Below, piece after piece: positions 25,790-34,114 of a DNA stretch of 64,000 nucleotides (within the stretch, counting starts at the first letter, position 1; each line of letters begins with the position of its first letter). The translations under genes were made by a program, and so were the position numbers. Below the pieces are notes generated by a model, which ran no database searches, had not been told where the DNA came from, and was given only the letters and a program-made list of their open reading frames with translations. This stretch comes from SELP01 sp035969385 (GTDB lineage: Bacteria > Pseudomonadota > Alphaproteobacteria > Rhodobacterales > Rhodobacteraceae), in contig NZ_JAYKKJ010000008.1 of assembly GCF_035969385.1 (NCBI RefSeq), forward strand, positions 1 to 64,000, written 5' to 3'.

Positions 25790-27282
25790 TCCACGGCCTC
25801 GTCTGCGTCGTCGGCCAGATCGATCCAGATCGTCTTGAGCTGGGTATACTGGTCGTGGGCATGGATGCCGTTGTCACGCCCGCCAAAGCCCGACTGCTTG
25901 AACCCGCCGAAGGGGGTCGTGCTGTCACCTTCGCCAAAGCTGTTGACGGTGACGGTCCCGGCCCGCAGGCTGCGCGCGCCCCGGATCGCCCGTTTCACGT
26001 TGGCCGTGAAAATCGACGCACACAGGCCATAGTCGGTGTCATTGGCAAGGTTGATCGCCTCGTCAAAGCCCGAGACCTCGATCACCGACAGAACCGGCCC
26101 AAAGATTTCCTCGCGCGCCAGTTCGTGGTCGTTCCCTGGCACTTCGACAACCGTTGCTTCGACAAAACCCTTGTCGGCTTTGCCGCCGAGGATGATGTTT
26201 TCCGCCTTGTCCAGATAGCCGCAGACCTTGTCGTAATGGGCCTTCGACACCAGCGCGCCCATGCGGGTTTCCGGGTCCAGCGGGTCGCCGACGTTCCATT
26301 GCTTCGCGTGGTGGGCGATCCGGGCCAGCAGGTCGGCCTTGACCGATTTGTGCACGATCAACCGGGACGAGGCAGAGCAGTTTTCGCCCATGTTCCAGAA
26401 GGCGCCGTTGACGATATGCTGCGCCACGCGATCAAGGTTCTCGGCATCGTCCATCACGATGGCCGGGTTCTTGCCACCCATTTCCAGCGTGACCTCCTTG
26501 GCGTTCGATTCCGCCGAATAGGTCAGGAACCGCTTGCCGGTTGCGGTTGACCCGGTGAAGGACACGGCGTCGATATCCATGTGGCGGCCGATGGGCTCGC
26601 CCACCTCTGCCCCATGGCCCGGCACCACGTTCAGAACGCCGCGCGGCAGCCCCGCCTCCATCGCCAGTTCGGCGACCCGCAGGGCAGTCAGGGTCGTTTC
26701 CGCCGCCGGTTTCACCACTACCGAACAGCCCGCGGCCAGCGCCGGCCCGATCTTCCACGCCAGCATCAGCAGGGGGAAATTCCACGGCAGGACAAGGCCC
26801 ACGACGCCCACCGGTTCCCGCACAACCATGGCGATGTGATCGTCCGACGCGGGCGAGACCTGATCGTAGATCTTGTCGATCAGTTCGGCGTGCCATTTGA
26901 TGCAACGGATGGTCTCCGGGACATCCACGGTTTCGCAATCATAGATGGTCTTGCCGCTATCGATGCTTTCCATCACCGCCAGTTCACGGGCGTTGCGGGT
27001 CATCAGTTTCGCCAGACGGATCAAGACATCCTTGCGATCCGACGGATGCAGGCGCGACCAGCGGCCATCGTCGAAAGCCTCGCGCGCCTTCGTCACAGCG
27101 AAATCCACGTCCTCCGCCCCGCAGGCGGCAATATCGGCCAGCTTTTCGCCCGTCGCCGGGTTCACCGTTTCAAAGGTGCTGCCCGAAATGGCCGGGCGAA
27201 AGGCCCCGTCAATGAAGGCCGCAGTGGGCAGGTCCAGCCCGGCGGCGATGGCCTTGTATTCGTCTTGTGTCAGCAGTCCCAT
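25786..27282 (-). CDS. aldehyde dehydrogenase (PuuC-like)
   Basis: A 498-residue NAD(P)-dependent dehydrogenase oxidising an aldehyde to the acid. Catalytic Cys302 is in GENCSASSR and Glu267 in LEMGGKNP; the cofactor region has LPWNFPLLM and FTGSTATGK. Best resemblance is to gamma-glutamyl-aminobutyraldehyde and related aminoaldehyde dehydrogenases. It overlaps the FAD oxidoreductase gene by four bases and follows the DapA-family gene by three, forming one operon. Confidence 0.9.
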   Translation of the reverse strand: MGLLTQDEYKAIAAGLDLPTAAFIDGAFRPAISGSTFETVNPATGEKLADIAACGAEDVDFAVTKAREAFDDGRWSRLHPSDRKDVLIRLAKLMTRNARELAVMESIDSGKTIYDCETVDVPETIRCIKWHAELIDKIYDQVSPASDDHIAMVVREPVGVVGLVLPWNFPLLMLAWKIGPALAAGCSVVVKPAAETTLTALRVAELAMEAGLPRGVLNVVPGHGAEVGEPIGRHMDIDAVSFTGSTATGKRFLTYSAESNAKEVTLEMGGKNPAIVMDDAENLDRVAQHIVNGAFWNMGENCSASSRLIVHKSVKADLLARIAHHAKQWNVGDPLDPETRMGALVSKAHYDKVCGYLDKAENIILGGKADKGFVEATVVEVPGNDHELAREEIFGPVLSVIEVSGFDEAINLANDTDYGLCASIFTANVKRAIRGARSLRAGTVTVNSFGEGDSTTPFGGFKQSGFGGRDNGIHAHDQYTQLKTIWIDLADDADEAVD

Positions 27283-27285
27283 CGG

Positions 27286-28203
27286 TCAGCCCTCCGCCCG
27301 GATATCAGCGATTGTTTTCTTCAGCACGCGCACCACCTGTTCCAGCGCGCGCTTGTCGTCCTTGTTCAGCCCCTTCAGGGGAGGGCGCATCGCGCCGGCG
27401 TCGAACCCGTTCAGGGTCACACCATATTTGATCGTCTGGATGAACTTGCCGCCCTGTTCCAGCACCCGCATCAGTGGCATCAGAGCCGACATGATCCGGC
27501 GACCCTTGGCGAAATTGCCCTCGATCACGCAGGCCTCATACAGGGCCACATGTTCTTCGGGCAGGAAGTTGGACCCGCCGCAGACCCAGAATGGCGCGCC
27601 CCAGGCGAAGAATTCCAGCGCCTGATCGTCCATGCCACAGCCCAGCGCGATATGGGGATAGTCGCGGGCCAGAAGATGGACGCGGTTTATGTCGCCCGAG
27701 CTTTCCTTGATGCCGCAGAAATTACGGTTGCGGCCGACGCGGTCCAGGAATTCCTCGCCCATCATGGTCCCGGTGCGGTGCGGGTAGTTGTACAGCATCA
27801 CCGGCAGATCGGCGGCCTTGTCGATGGCCAGCGCGTTGAGGGCGTTTTCCCGGTCGGTTGGCACGGAATAAGGCGGGCTGGCCAAAAGGATCGCATCCGC
27901 CCCCATGTCGCGGGCGGCGGTCGCCAGCGCAATGGAATCGCCGGTCAGCATGGCACCGGTTCCCACCACCAGTGGCACGCGCCCCTTGATCCTCTCCTTG
28001 GTAAAGCGGGCCGTTTCAACCCGTTCCGCCACGGTCTGGGCATAGTTTTCGCCCGTCGACCCGCCGGAGATCAGGCCATGCACGCCCTTGTCGATCAGAA
28101 AGTCGATCACCTCGGCTAGCGCCTCCCAATTGGGGCTGCCGTCGTCATGGTAGGGGGTCACCACGGGGGTGTAGATCCCTTCGAACTTGAAAATGGGGGT
28201 CAT
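27286..28203 (-). CDS. dihydrodipicolinate synthase (DapA) family lyase/dehydratase
   Basis: A 305-residue TIM-barrel aldolase-family enzyme. The Schiff-base lysine is Lys166 in FCGIKESSGD, the catalytic tyrosine is Tyr138 in LYNYP, and the oxyanion motif is GGSTGEN at 47-53. It is unlikely to be DapA itself, given its place in a catabolic operon with a GntR gene. Comparable operons use a DapA-family deaminase or dehydratase, as in hydroxyproline degradation. The ATG at 28203 has TGAGGA upstream; the longer reading is not preferred. Confidence 0.85.
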   Translation of the reverse strand: MTPIFKFEGIYTPVVTPYHDDGSPNWEALAEVIDFLIDKGVHGLISGGSTGENYAQTVAERVETARFTKERIKGRVPLVVGTGAMLTGDSIALATAARDMGADAILLASPPYSVPTDRENALNALAIDKAADLPVMLYNYPHRTGTMMGEEFLDRVGRNRNFCGIKESSGDINRVHLLARDYPHIALGCGMDDQALEFFAWGAPFWVCGGSNFLPEEHVALYEACVIEGNFAKGRRIMSALMPLMRVLEQGGKFIQTIKYGVTLNGFDAGAMRPPLKGLNKDDKRALEQVVRVLKKTIADIRAEG

Positions 28204-28210
28204 GGGGTCC

Positions 28211-28918
28211 TCAGGCGGTGGATTTCGGAAGGGTGCCAAGCGGAGCGGTCAAGCCGCCCGGCATCACGAACAGTTCGATCTGGTCGCGCGAAAGCTTCCA
28301 GTGGTCATCGGCAAGACGGGCGGCGGCATCCGGGTCACGCGCCTCGATCGCCGCGATGATCTGGTCATGCTGATCGCTAGCCGTTGACAGGTTGTCGGCC
28401 ATCGCGTTGGTGCGCGGCTGATAGAAGGTCATCCCGATCCGGGCGTGATCAATCAGCAACCGCCTGAATGAGGGCAGGAGATAGACATTCGCGGCCATCT
28501 CTCCGGTGATTTCGTGAAACCGGTTGTTGGCCAGCGCCCGGTCGGCGGGGCTGCCGTCGCGCAGGGCCGCCCGGAAGTCCTCTTGTGCGGCCCTGAGATG
28601 GTCAATCTGGTCCGCCGTCGCGTTCAGCGCGGCCAGCCGCATGATCGCGCTATAAATCATCGGGGCGGCAAGGAAGAAATCCCGGAGCGTCGTATGAGAC
28701 ATTTCCGAAACCCGCGCGCCTCGACCCGCGCGAAGTTCGACATAGCCTTCGCCCGCCAGTTCGCGGAACACTTCGCGCAACGGGGTGCGGGACAGGCCGA
28801 AGGCGTCGCTTAGGCCCGCCTCGTCCAGATCATCTCCGGGGCGCAACTCCATCGTGAGAATCGATGTCTTCAGGTGATCGTAAAGGGCGGCCTTGGGCCC
28901 TTTTCCCGCGTCTTTCAT
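28211..28918 (-). CDS. GntR family (FCD) transcriptional regulator
   Basis: A 235-residue regulator with an N-terminal winged helix (about 8-75, GLSRTPLREVFRELAGEGYVE) and a C-terminal FCD effector domain (about 85-215) with His residues likely to bind metal. It is the first gene of the minus-strand catabolic operon, seven bases before the DapA-family gene, so it probably senses the substrate and controls the operon. The 127-base gap to the divergent GlxA-type gene is AT-rich and should hold both promoters. Confidence 0.9.
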   Translation of the reverse strand: MKDAGKGPKAALYDHLKTSILTMELRPGDDLDEAGLSDAFGLSRTPLREVFRELAGEGYVELRAGRGARVSEMSHTTLRDFFLAAPMIYSAIMRLAALNATADQIDHLRAAQEDFRAALRDGSPADRALANNRFHEITGEMAANVYLLPSFRRLLIDHARIGMTFYQPRTNAMADNLSTASDQHDQIIAAIEARDPDAAARLADDHWKLSRDQIELFVMPGGLTAPLGTLPKSTA

Positions 28919-29045
28919 GGCGTTTCACCCCTCGTTTGGCCCGATCCACGTTACGTGCGCACCAAAGCCCTATCAAAAATACAACTTGTATTCAATTTGA
29001 ATTTCCATAGGATGCAATATTGCCCGCAGCGTGAAAGCCTGAGCG

Positions 29046-29996
29046 ATGCCAACCCCGCAGCACATCGTCTTTGCCCTTGTCGAAGACTTCACTCACATCG
29101 CCTTTTCCTGCGCGGTCGAGCCGCTGCGGATCGCAAATTTCATCGCCGGAAAAGACCTTTATCGTTGGTCGTTCCTGTCCGAAGACGGGCAGACCGCGAA
29201 ATCGTCGAATGGGTCGCGGACCTTGGTGCACGGCAGCTTTGACAGCGTTCCGGCCTGCGACCGGTTGTTCGTCCTATCCGGCCTTGGCATGCGCAACCAC
29301 ATCACCAAACCGCTGACGGCCATGCTGCGGCGGGAACGGTATCGGGGGCGGCCCATTGGCGCGCTGTGTTCGGCCTCGTGGATTCTGGCGCATCTGGGAT
29401 TTCTCGACGGGCGGCGCGCGGCGATCCACTGGGACTATCACGACAGCTTCGCCGAGACCTTTCCCCAGGTCACGCTTGTGCGGAATGTCTTTGTTGCGGA
29501 CGAAAAATACCTGACCGCCTCGGGCGGGACCGCTACCGCCGACCTGATGCTGCACCTGATCGAGCTGGAACACGGGGCCGACCTGTCCACCGCCGTGGCC
29601 GACCAGATCGTCTATAGCTCTGCCCGCGAGGCGAGCGCCGAACAGAGGGTATCGATCCAATCGCGGATGGGAATGCGCAACGTCCATTTGTCCAGCGCGA
29701 TCAGACGAATGAAAGACCGCATCGAAGACCCGATATCCCCGGCCACCATCGCGGCAGAGATCGGGATATCCACGCGGCAGTTGGAACGGTTGTTCGGCCA
29801 GCACCTGAACACCTCGCCCAAGAAGTATTACATGCAGTTGCGGCTGGATCGGGCGCGGCACCTTTTGATCCAGACCGAATCCTCGGTCATCGACGTGGCC
29901 TATGCCTGCGGCTTCGAAAGCCCCGGTCATTTTTCGCGGGTTTATCGCACCGCCTTTGGGGTGACGCCGATGGCGCAGCGCAGCCGGATCAGCTGA
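29046..29996 (+). CDS. GlxA family AraC-type transcriptional regulator
   Basis: A 316-residue regulator with an N-terminal DJ-1/PfpI-like domain (about 5-185; the nucleophile elbow LCSASWIL retains a Cys) and a C-terminal AraC domain with two helix-turn-helix units (about 215-312; ISTRQLERLFGQHL and VAYACGFESPGHFSRVYR). GlxA-type regulators often control use of betaines, carnitine and other quaternary amines. Being divergent from the GntR operon it may activate it. It converges with the LysR gene, overlapping by eight bases. Confidence 0.9.
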   Translation: MPTPQHIVFALVEDFTHIAFSCAVEPLRIANFIAGKDLYRWSFLSEDGQTAKSSNGSRTLVHGSFDSVPACDRLFVLSGLGMRNHITKPLTAMLRRERYRGRPIGALCSASWILAHLGFLDGRRAAIHWDYHDSFAETFPQVTLVRNVFVADEKYLTASGGTATADLMLHLIELEHGADLSTAVADQIVYSSAREASAEQRVSIQSRMGMRNVHLSSAIRRMKDRIEDPISPATIAAEIGISTRQLERLFGQHLNTSPKKYYMQLRLDRARHLLIQTESSVIDVAYACGFESPGHFSRVYRTAFGVTPMAQRSRIS

Positions 29997-30894
29997 CCGG
30001 CGCATCACGTAGCAGAAAGGTCCGCAGCCTTTCGAACGAGGCTTTTTCGCGCAATGAAGGGCGGTAGACGAGGTAATAACCATATCCCTCACGCCCCAGT
30101 TCCGGCCCGATCCGTACGATGGCCCCGCTGTCGACAAGTGCATCTTCCAGCCCGAGGTATCCGATGCCCACGCCATCGCCCGCGGTGATCATATCCAGCA
30201 TGGTGGGGTAGCTGCGCACGACCGGAAGATTGGCGGATCGCGGCAGGCTTCGGCCCAGCGCCCTGTACCACCGTTCCCAGGTCATCCAACCCGATCCGCT
30301 CGGGTCGCCATGGTCCAGAAGGAACCGCTGCGGCAGCGTTTCGAACGGAGCGGCAGGGTCAAAGCCGGGATGGGCCTTGGCGAACCCGGGCGCGGCGACG
30401 ATCCGGCACCGTTCCGGGAACAACAGATCCGCCTCCATCCCCCGGAAATCCCCATTCCCGAAACGTATGGAGAAATCGACGCCCCCCTCGTCGAAGCTGC
30501 GATAATCGTCCGAGGTCAAGAAGTTTACCGGCGCATCGGCGACCTGCCGCATGGCGCCAATGCGCGGCATCAGCCACAGATGCGCCACACCAAAGGACGC
30601 CCCCACAACGAAATCCCGGCTCCCGGCCCGGCGCACATCCCGCACGCCCAGTTCGACCCGGTCCAGAACCGAGGTCGCAAGTTCCGAAAGCGTCTGCCCT
30701 TCGGGCGTCAGGCTGATGGCGTTGCCCCGCCGCAGGAACAACGGCGCGCCGATCCAATCCTCAAGTTTCGCAACATGGCGGGTGACAGCTGGCTGGGCCA
30801 CGCCCAGCTCTTCCGCCGCGCGGGTGAAATTGCCCAGACGGGCGGCTGCCTCGAAGGCAAGAAGGGCATTCATGGGCGGCAGCCTGCGGCGCAT
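29989..30894 (-). CDS. LysR family transcriptional regulator (GcvA-like)
   Basis: A 301-residue LysR protein. The winged helix-turn-helix lies at residues 8-65 (FTRAAEELGVAQPAVTRHV) and the effector domain at about 95-295. The start motif PPMNALLAFEAAARLGNFTRAA is of the GcvA type. It is divergent from the HD-domain and desaturase genes across a 105-base gap and is the obvious candidate to control them. Confidence 0.9.
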   Translation of the reverse strand: MRRRLPPMNALLAFEAAARLGNFTRAAEELGVAQPAVTRHVAKLEDWIGAPLFLRRGNAISLTPEGQTLSELATSVLDRVELGVRDVRRAGSRDFVVGASFGVAHLWLMPRIGAMRQVADAPVNFLTSDDYRSFDEGGVDFSIRFGNGDFRGMEADLLFPERCRIVAAPGFAKAHPGFDPAAPFETLPQRFLLDHGDPSGSGWMTWERWYRALGRSLPRSANLPVVRSYPTMLDMITAGDGVGIGYLGLEDALVDSGAIVRIGPELGREGYGYYLVYRPSLREKASFERLRTFLLRDAPVS

Positions 30895-30999
30895 TTCAAC
30901 GATCCTTCATAACAAAAAGGTATCGAACTATTCCACTTTTCCCCCTCGGCGTAAATGGGTGCACGGGTCATGGTAGCGCCAGACAAAGGAGATTCCACA

Positions 31000-31629
31000 A
31001 TGGACAAGGTCAGCTTCACCCAGATGAAGGACGGCACAAAGGAAGACTATGAATTCCTGACCGCCCATGAGATCGACCACACCAAGGACACCGCCAAGCG
31101 GCTGATGAAAGCTCTGGTCGAACTGGATGAAAGCCTGTCGGGCTACCAGATCACGCGCCTTGGGCATTCGATCCAATCCGCCACCCGCGCCTACCGCGAT
31201 GGGGCCGATATTGACTGGATCGTCTCGGCGCTGCTGCATGACATTGGGGACATCTACGCCCCCTATAACCACGACGAATACGCCGCGACCATCCTGCGCC
31301 CCTTCGTCCGCGACCAATGCGCGTGGTGCGTACAGACCCACGGGGACTTCCAGATGCTCTATTACGGACACCACCTTGACGGGTTTGACCAGCACAAGCG
31401 GGAACGGCACCGCGGCCATCCATATTTCGATGATTGCGCCGAATTCTGCGAACGCTGGGATCAGGCCAGCTTTGACCCCGATTATGACGATCTGCCGCTG
31501 TCGTTCTTTGCGCCGATGGTCGAAGAGGTCTTTGCCCGCAAACCCTATGATCCCGACGTGATGACCCCCGGCACGCGCCTGCCGTTGGCCGACCCTGAGG
31601 TCGCGGCCCAGCGCGCCGCACAAGCCTGA
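31000..31629 (+). CDS. HD-domain protein of the PhnZ/TmpB mixed-valence diiron oxygenase type
   Basis: A 209-residue HD-domain protein. The likely metal ligands are His56, His80-Asp81 (ALLHDIGD), His91, His114 and Asp154 (ERWDQAS). Their spacing follows PhnZ, in which a diiron HD enzyme cleaves the C-P bond of a hydroxyphosphonate; TmpB is a relative acting on a trimethylated analogue. No PhnY/TmpA-like hydroxylase is nearby; the partner is a sterol desaturase-family protein nine bases downstream. AAAGGAG precedes the ATG. Substrate is not known; a plain phosphohydrolase is the alternative. Confidence 0.85.
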   Translation: MDKVSFTQMKDGTKEDYEFLTAHEIDHTKDTAKRLMKALVELDESLSGYQITRLGHSIQSATRAYRDGADIDWIVSALLHDIGDIYAPYNHDEYAATILRPFVRDQCAWCVQTHGDFQMLYYGHHLDGFDQHKRERHRGHPYFDDCAEFCERWDQASFDPDYDDLPLSFFAPMVEEVFARKPYDPDVMTPGTRLPLADPEVAAQRAAQA

Positions 31630-31638
31630 GGCACGACA

Positions 31639-32640
31639 ATGACCGACCAGACCCCGCCGCCTGCCCGCCCGGAGCGGCGGGTTTGGAACTATACGCCCGA
31701 CCTGCCGATCAAGCTTGCGCCCTATTGGGATTGGCCAATGCGCCCGCTCGCGGCAGCGGTCTACCTCCTGCGCAGCTGGAACCCGGTGGGACTTCGTTTC
31801 CTGTTCCTTGTTGCAGCCTTTGTCGTCTGGACATGGTTCACCCCCGATCTGTCACGCGCCGAAACCATCCGGTTCGACTGGATTGCCGAGGTCTGGGTGC
31901 GCAACTTTGTCCTGCTGACTGGCGTCGCAGGCGGGCTGCACCTGCTTTTGTGGCGGTTCGCGGTGCAGAAGGACGACTACCGCTACGACATGCGCCCGAT
32001 GATGAAAGGTGCACGGGCCTTCTGGTTCCGCAATCAGGTCTGGGACAACATGTTCTGGTCCTTTGTCGCGCTTCAGTTCTGGACCTTCTTCGAATGCCTG
32101 ATCTGGTATGCCTACGCCAACGGCTGGGCCACGATGATCACTTTCGACACGAACCCGGTCTGGTTCGTCACCCTGATCGTGCTGATCCCGATCTGGGCGG
32201 GGTTCTATTTCTACACCCACCACCGGCTGTTGCATGTCGGGCCTTTCTATCGCCACGTCCATTCGTGGCACCACAAGAACGTCAACACGGGGCCGTGGTC
32301 AGGGCTTGCGATGCACCCGGTCGAAAGCTTCATCCTGATGACCGATACGCTGTTGTTCCTGTTGATCCCCGCACATCCGGTGCATGTGCTGTTCCTGTTG
32401 TTCCATCACGGGATCGGCGCACCCACCTCGCACGCCGGGTTTGAGAAACTGAAGATTGGCAAGGGCGGTATCGAGGTCGGGGATTTCTTTCACCAGCTTC
32501 ATCACCGGTTCTTCGACTGCAACTACGGCACATGGGAAACACCTTGGGACAAGTGGTTCAACACTTTCCACGATGGAACCAAGGACGGGGATGCGGCCGT
32601 GCGGGAACGGCGGCGGCGGATCTGGAACTCGGCCGACTAG
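31639..32640 (+). CDS. sterol desaturase / fatty acid hydroxylase family membrane protein
   Basis: A 333-residue integral membrane diiron oxygenase. Hydrophobic segments lie at about 50-70, 90-110, 135-160 and 175-192. The histidine boxes are HHRLLH, HSWHHKN, FHHGIG and HQLHHRFFDCNYGTW, as expected for the family. It probably hydroxylates or desaturates a lipid-like substrate using O2. It forms an apparent two-gene operon with the HD-domain gene under the divergent LysR regulator. Confidence 0.9.
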   Translation: MTDQTPPPARPERRVWNYTPDLPIKLAPYWDWPMRPLAAAVYLLRSWNPVGLRFLFLVAAFVVWTWFTPDLSRAETIRFDWIAEVWVRNFVLLTGVAGGLHLLLWRFAVQKDDYRYDMRPMMKGARAFWFRNQVWDNMFWSFVALQFWTFFECLIWYAYANGWATMITFDTNPVWFVTLIVLIPIWAGFYFYTHHRLLHVGPFYRHVHSWHHKNVNTGPWSGLAMHPVESFILMTDTLLFLLIPAHPVHVLFLLFHHGIGAPTSHAGFEKLKIGKGGIEVGDFFHQLHHRFFDCNYGTWETPWDKWFNTFHDGTKDGDAAVRERRRRIWNSAD

Positions 32641-32746
32641 AGCGTTTCGTCTTTGTATTGAGGCGCCCGGTATCGGCCTTCGCGTTAGAGCCTCTCACGC
32701 GAAAGGCCGCGAATGGCCGATCCGAGGTCAAGTCGAAACGCTTTAG
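32641..32746. repeat. palindromic intergenic element
   Basis: Right after the desaturase stop lies a nested palindrome. Outer arms are AGCGTTTCG (32641-32649) and CGAAACGCT (32734-32742); inner arms GGCCTTCGCGT (32675-32685) and ACGCGAAAGGCC (32697-32708) pair with one bulged base. The right edge CGCTTTAG is shared with the element at 5389. The remaining 84 bases to the next gene hold no feature I can name other than that gene's promoter region. Confidence 0.6.
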
Positions 32747-32830
32747 GCACCGCGACCTCGCCCAGAAATTTCCTTGCTGATTCAATGACCGCCGGGCTAG
32801 CATCCTCGCATCCCATTTTGCGAAGTCATT

Positions 32831-34111
32831 ATGCTCAAAAAGGTAAATAGACCGACTGTGCGGGACGACTTCCTCCGTGTTCATCTGGAGGACGCGGCTA
32901 TGCTGTTCATGCAGCACCGTCATCTGACGGAAATGCCCAACGTCCGCCTGCCCGACCTTTACGAGACCGAGCAGCGTCTATCTGCACATCTTGATTTCGG
33001 GATGTACTGCGGCGCACAGGCGCTGGACATGGCCCGGAGCATCTTTGAGGAAAGCCCGACGCGGGGCGAAGTTTCGATGTTCGCCCATGTGGCAATGTTG
33101 CAGGGAAATAAGGGTTTCCCGGAACTGATCGGCGACATGGCCGCCGACCCGCAGGATGCCGTTGCCGCCATCGGCCATGCTTTTGCCTTTTGTGGAAAGC
33201 CGGTTCGGCGGGATTATCTTGGTCAGTGGATACATTCGGACAATCCTTTCCTTGTGCAATCCGCGCTGGAAGCAGCGATCCAGCATCGGCTGAACCTGCG
33301 CGATCTGCTGATCCCGCTGTTTGACCATGCAGACAATGGCATCCGCGCCCGCGCGTTCGAATACGCAGGGGTGATGGGACTGGCCGAACACGGACCAAGG
33401 GCCGAGGAGGCGGCGGGAGACAGCGCCCCCGACGTGTCTTTTGCGGCGGCGGTGGCTGGATGCCGGATTGCCTCGGGCGCAACGATCGTTCCGCTTTTGT
33501 CAAAGATCGGCCCCTCCAGCAGCGCACGGGACAGCCGCCTTGCGACCGAGGTCGCCTTTCTGACCCTCAACGAAGAGAACGCCCGCGATCACGTCCGCAC
33601 GCTTCTGTCCGACATTGACACACGGCGCTGGGGGCTTCTGGCGCTCGGGGTGATCGGGGCCGCCCGGACCCTCGATTTCATCATCTCGGACATGGCCGCG
33701 CCGGAATTTTCCCGCATGGCCGGATGGGCGTTTTCAATGATCACCGGCGCCAATGTGGCCGAGGATGATCTGGAACTGGATGAATTCCCTGACAGCCCCG
33801 ACAACCCGCTGTTGGAGGACGCGCCCGAAGAAGATGCCATCGAAGAGGCCCTGCCCTGGCCAGACCCGGAGCGGGTCAAGGCTTGGATGTCGGAAAACGG
33901 GTCTCGGCTCAGCAGTGACCACTCGATGCTGTTTGGCCTCGCGCGGTGGAGCTATCAGGACATCGACACGACCCAGCTGGAGTTTCAGGGCCGGTTCCGC
34001 GCCGTGGCGCAGGCGATTGCCATGCAAGCGCCCAACCGGCGCCTGCCAAACTGGCGGTCGCGGGTCTTCCTGCAGGACCGGCAATTTCAACGCGACTGGC
34101 AGATGGGATGA
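32831..34111 (+). CDS. TIGR02270 family protein (T6SS-associated, HEAT-like repeats)
   Basis: A 426-residue cytosolic protein matching the TIGR02270 family, which lies near type VI secretion effector genes. The N-terminal third has the family features HLEDAAMLFMQHRHL and a FGMYCGAQAL-like turn. Residues 130-290 consist of short alpha-helical repeats of HEAT type. An acidic linker (about 310-345) precedes the conserved end LPNWRSRVFLQDRQF. Precise role unknown; probably a scaffold in effector loading. It leads a module continuing to 38663. Confidence 0.85.
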   Translation: MLKKVNRPTVRDDFLRVHLEDAAMLFMQHRHLTEMPNVRLPDLYETEQRLSAHLDFGMYCGAQALDMARSIFEESPTRGEVSMFAHVAMLQGNKGFPELIGDMAADPQDAVAAIGHAFAFCGKPVRRDYLGQWIHSDNPFLVQSALEAAIQHRLNLRDLLIPLFDHADNGIRARAFEYAGVMGLAEHGPRAEEAAGDSAPDVSFAAAVAGCRIASGATIVPLLSKIGPSSSARDSRLATEVAFLTLNEENARDHVRTLLSDIDTRRWGLLALGVIGAARTLDFIISDMAAPEFSRMAGWAFSMITGANVAEDDLELDEFPDSPDNPLLEDAPEEDAIEEALPWPDPERVKAWMSENGSRLSSDHSMLFGLARWSYQDIDTTQLEFQGRFRAVAQAIAMQAPNRRLPNWRSRVFLQDRQFQRDWQMG

Positions 34112-34114
34112 GCC

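Noticed and set aside
27286..28203. True dihydrodipicolinate synthase (dapA)
   Set aside because: The Schiff-base Lys and Tyr are shared by the whole family; the GntR operon context with an oxidase and aldehyde dehydrogenase points to catabolism instead.
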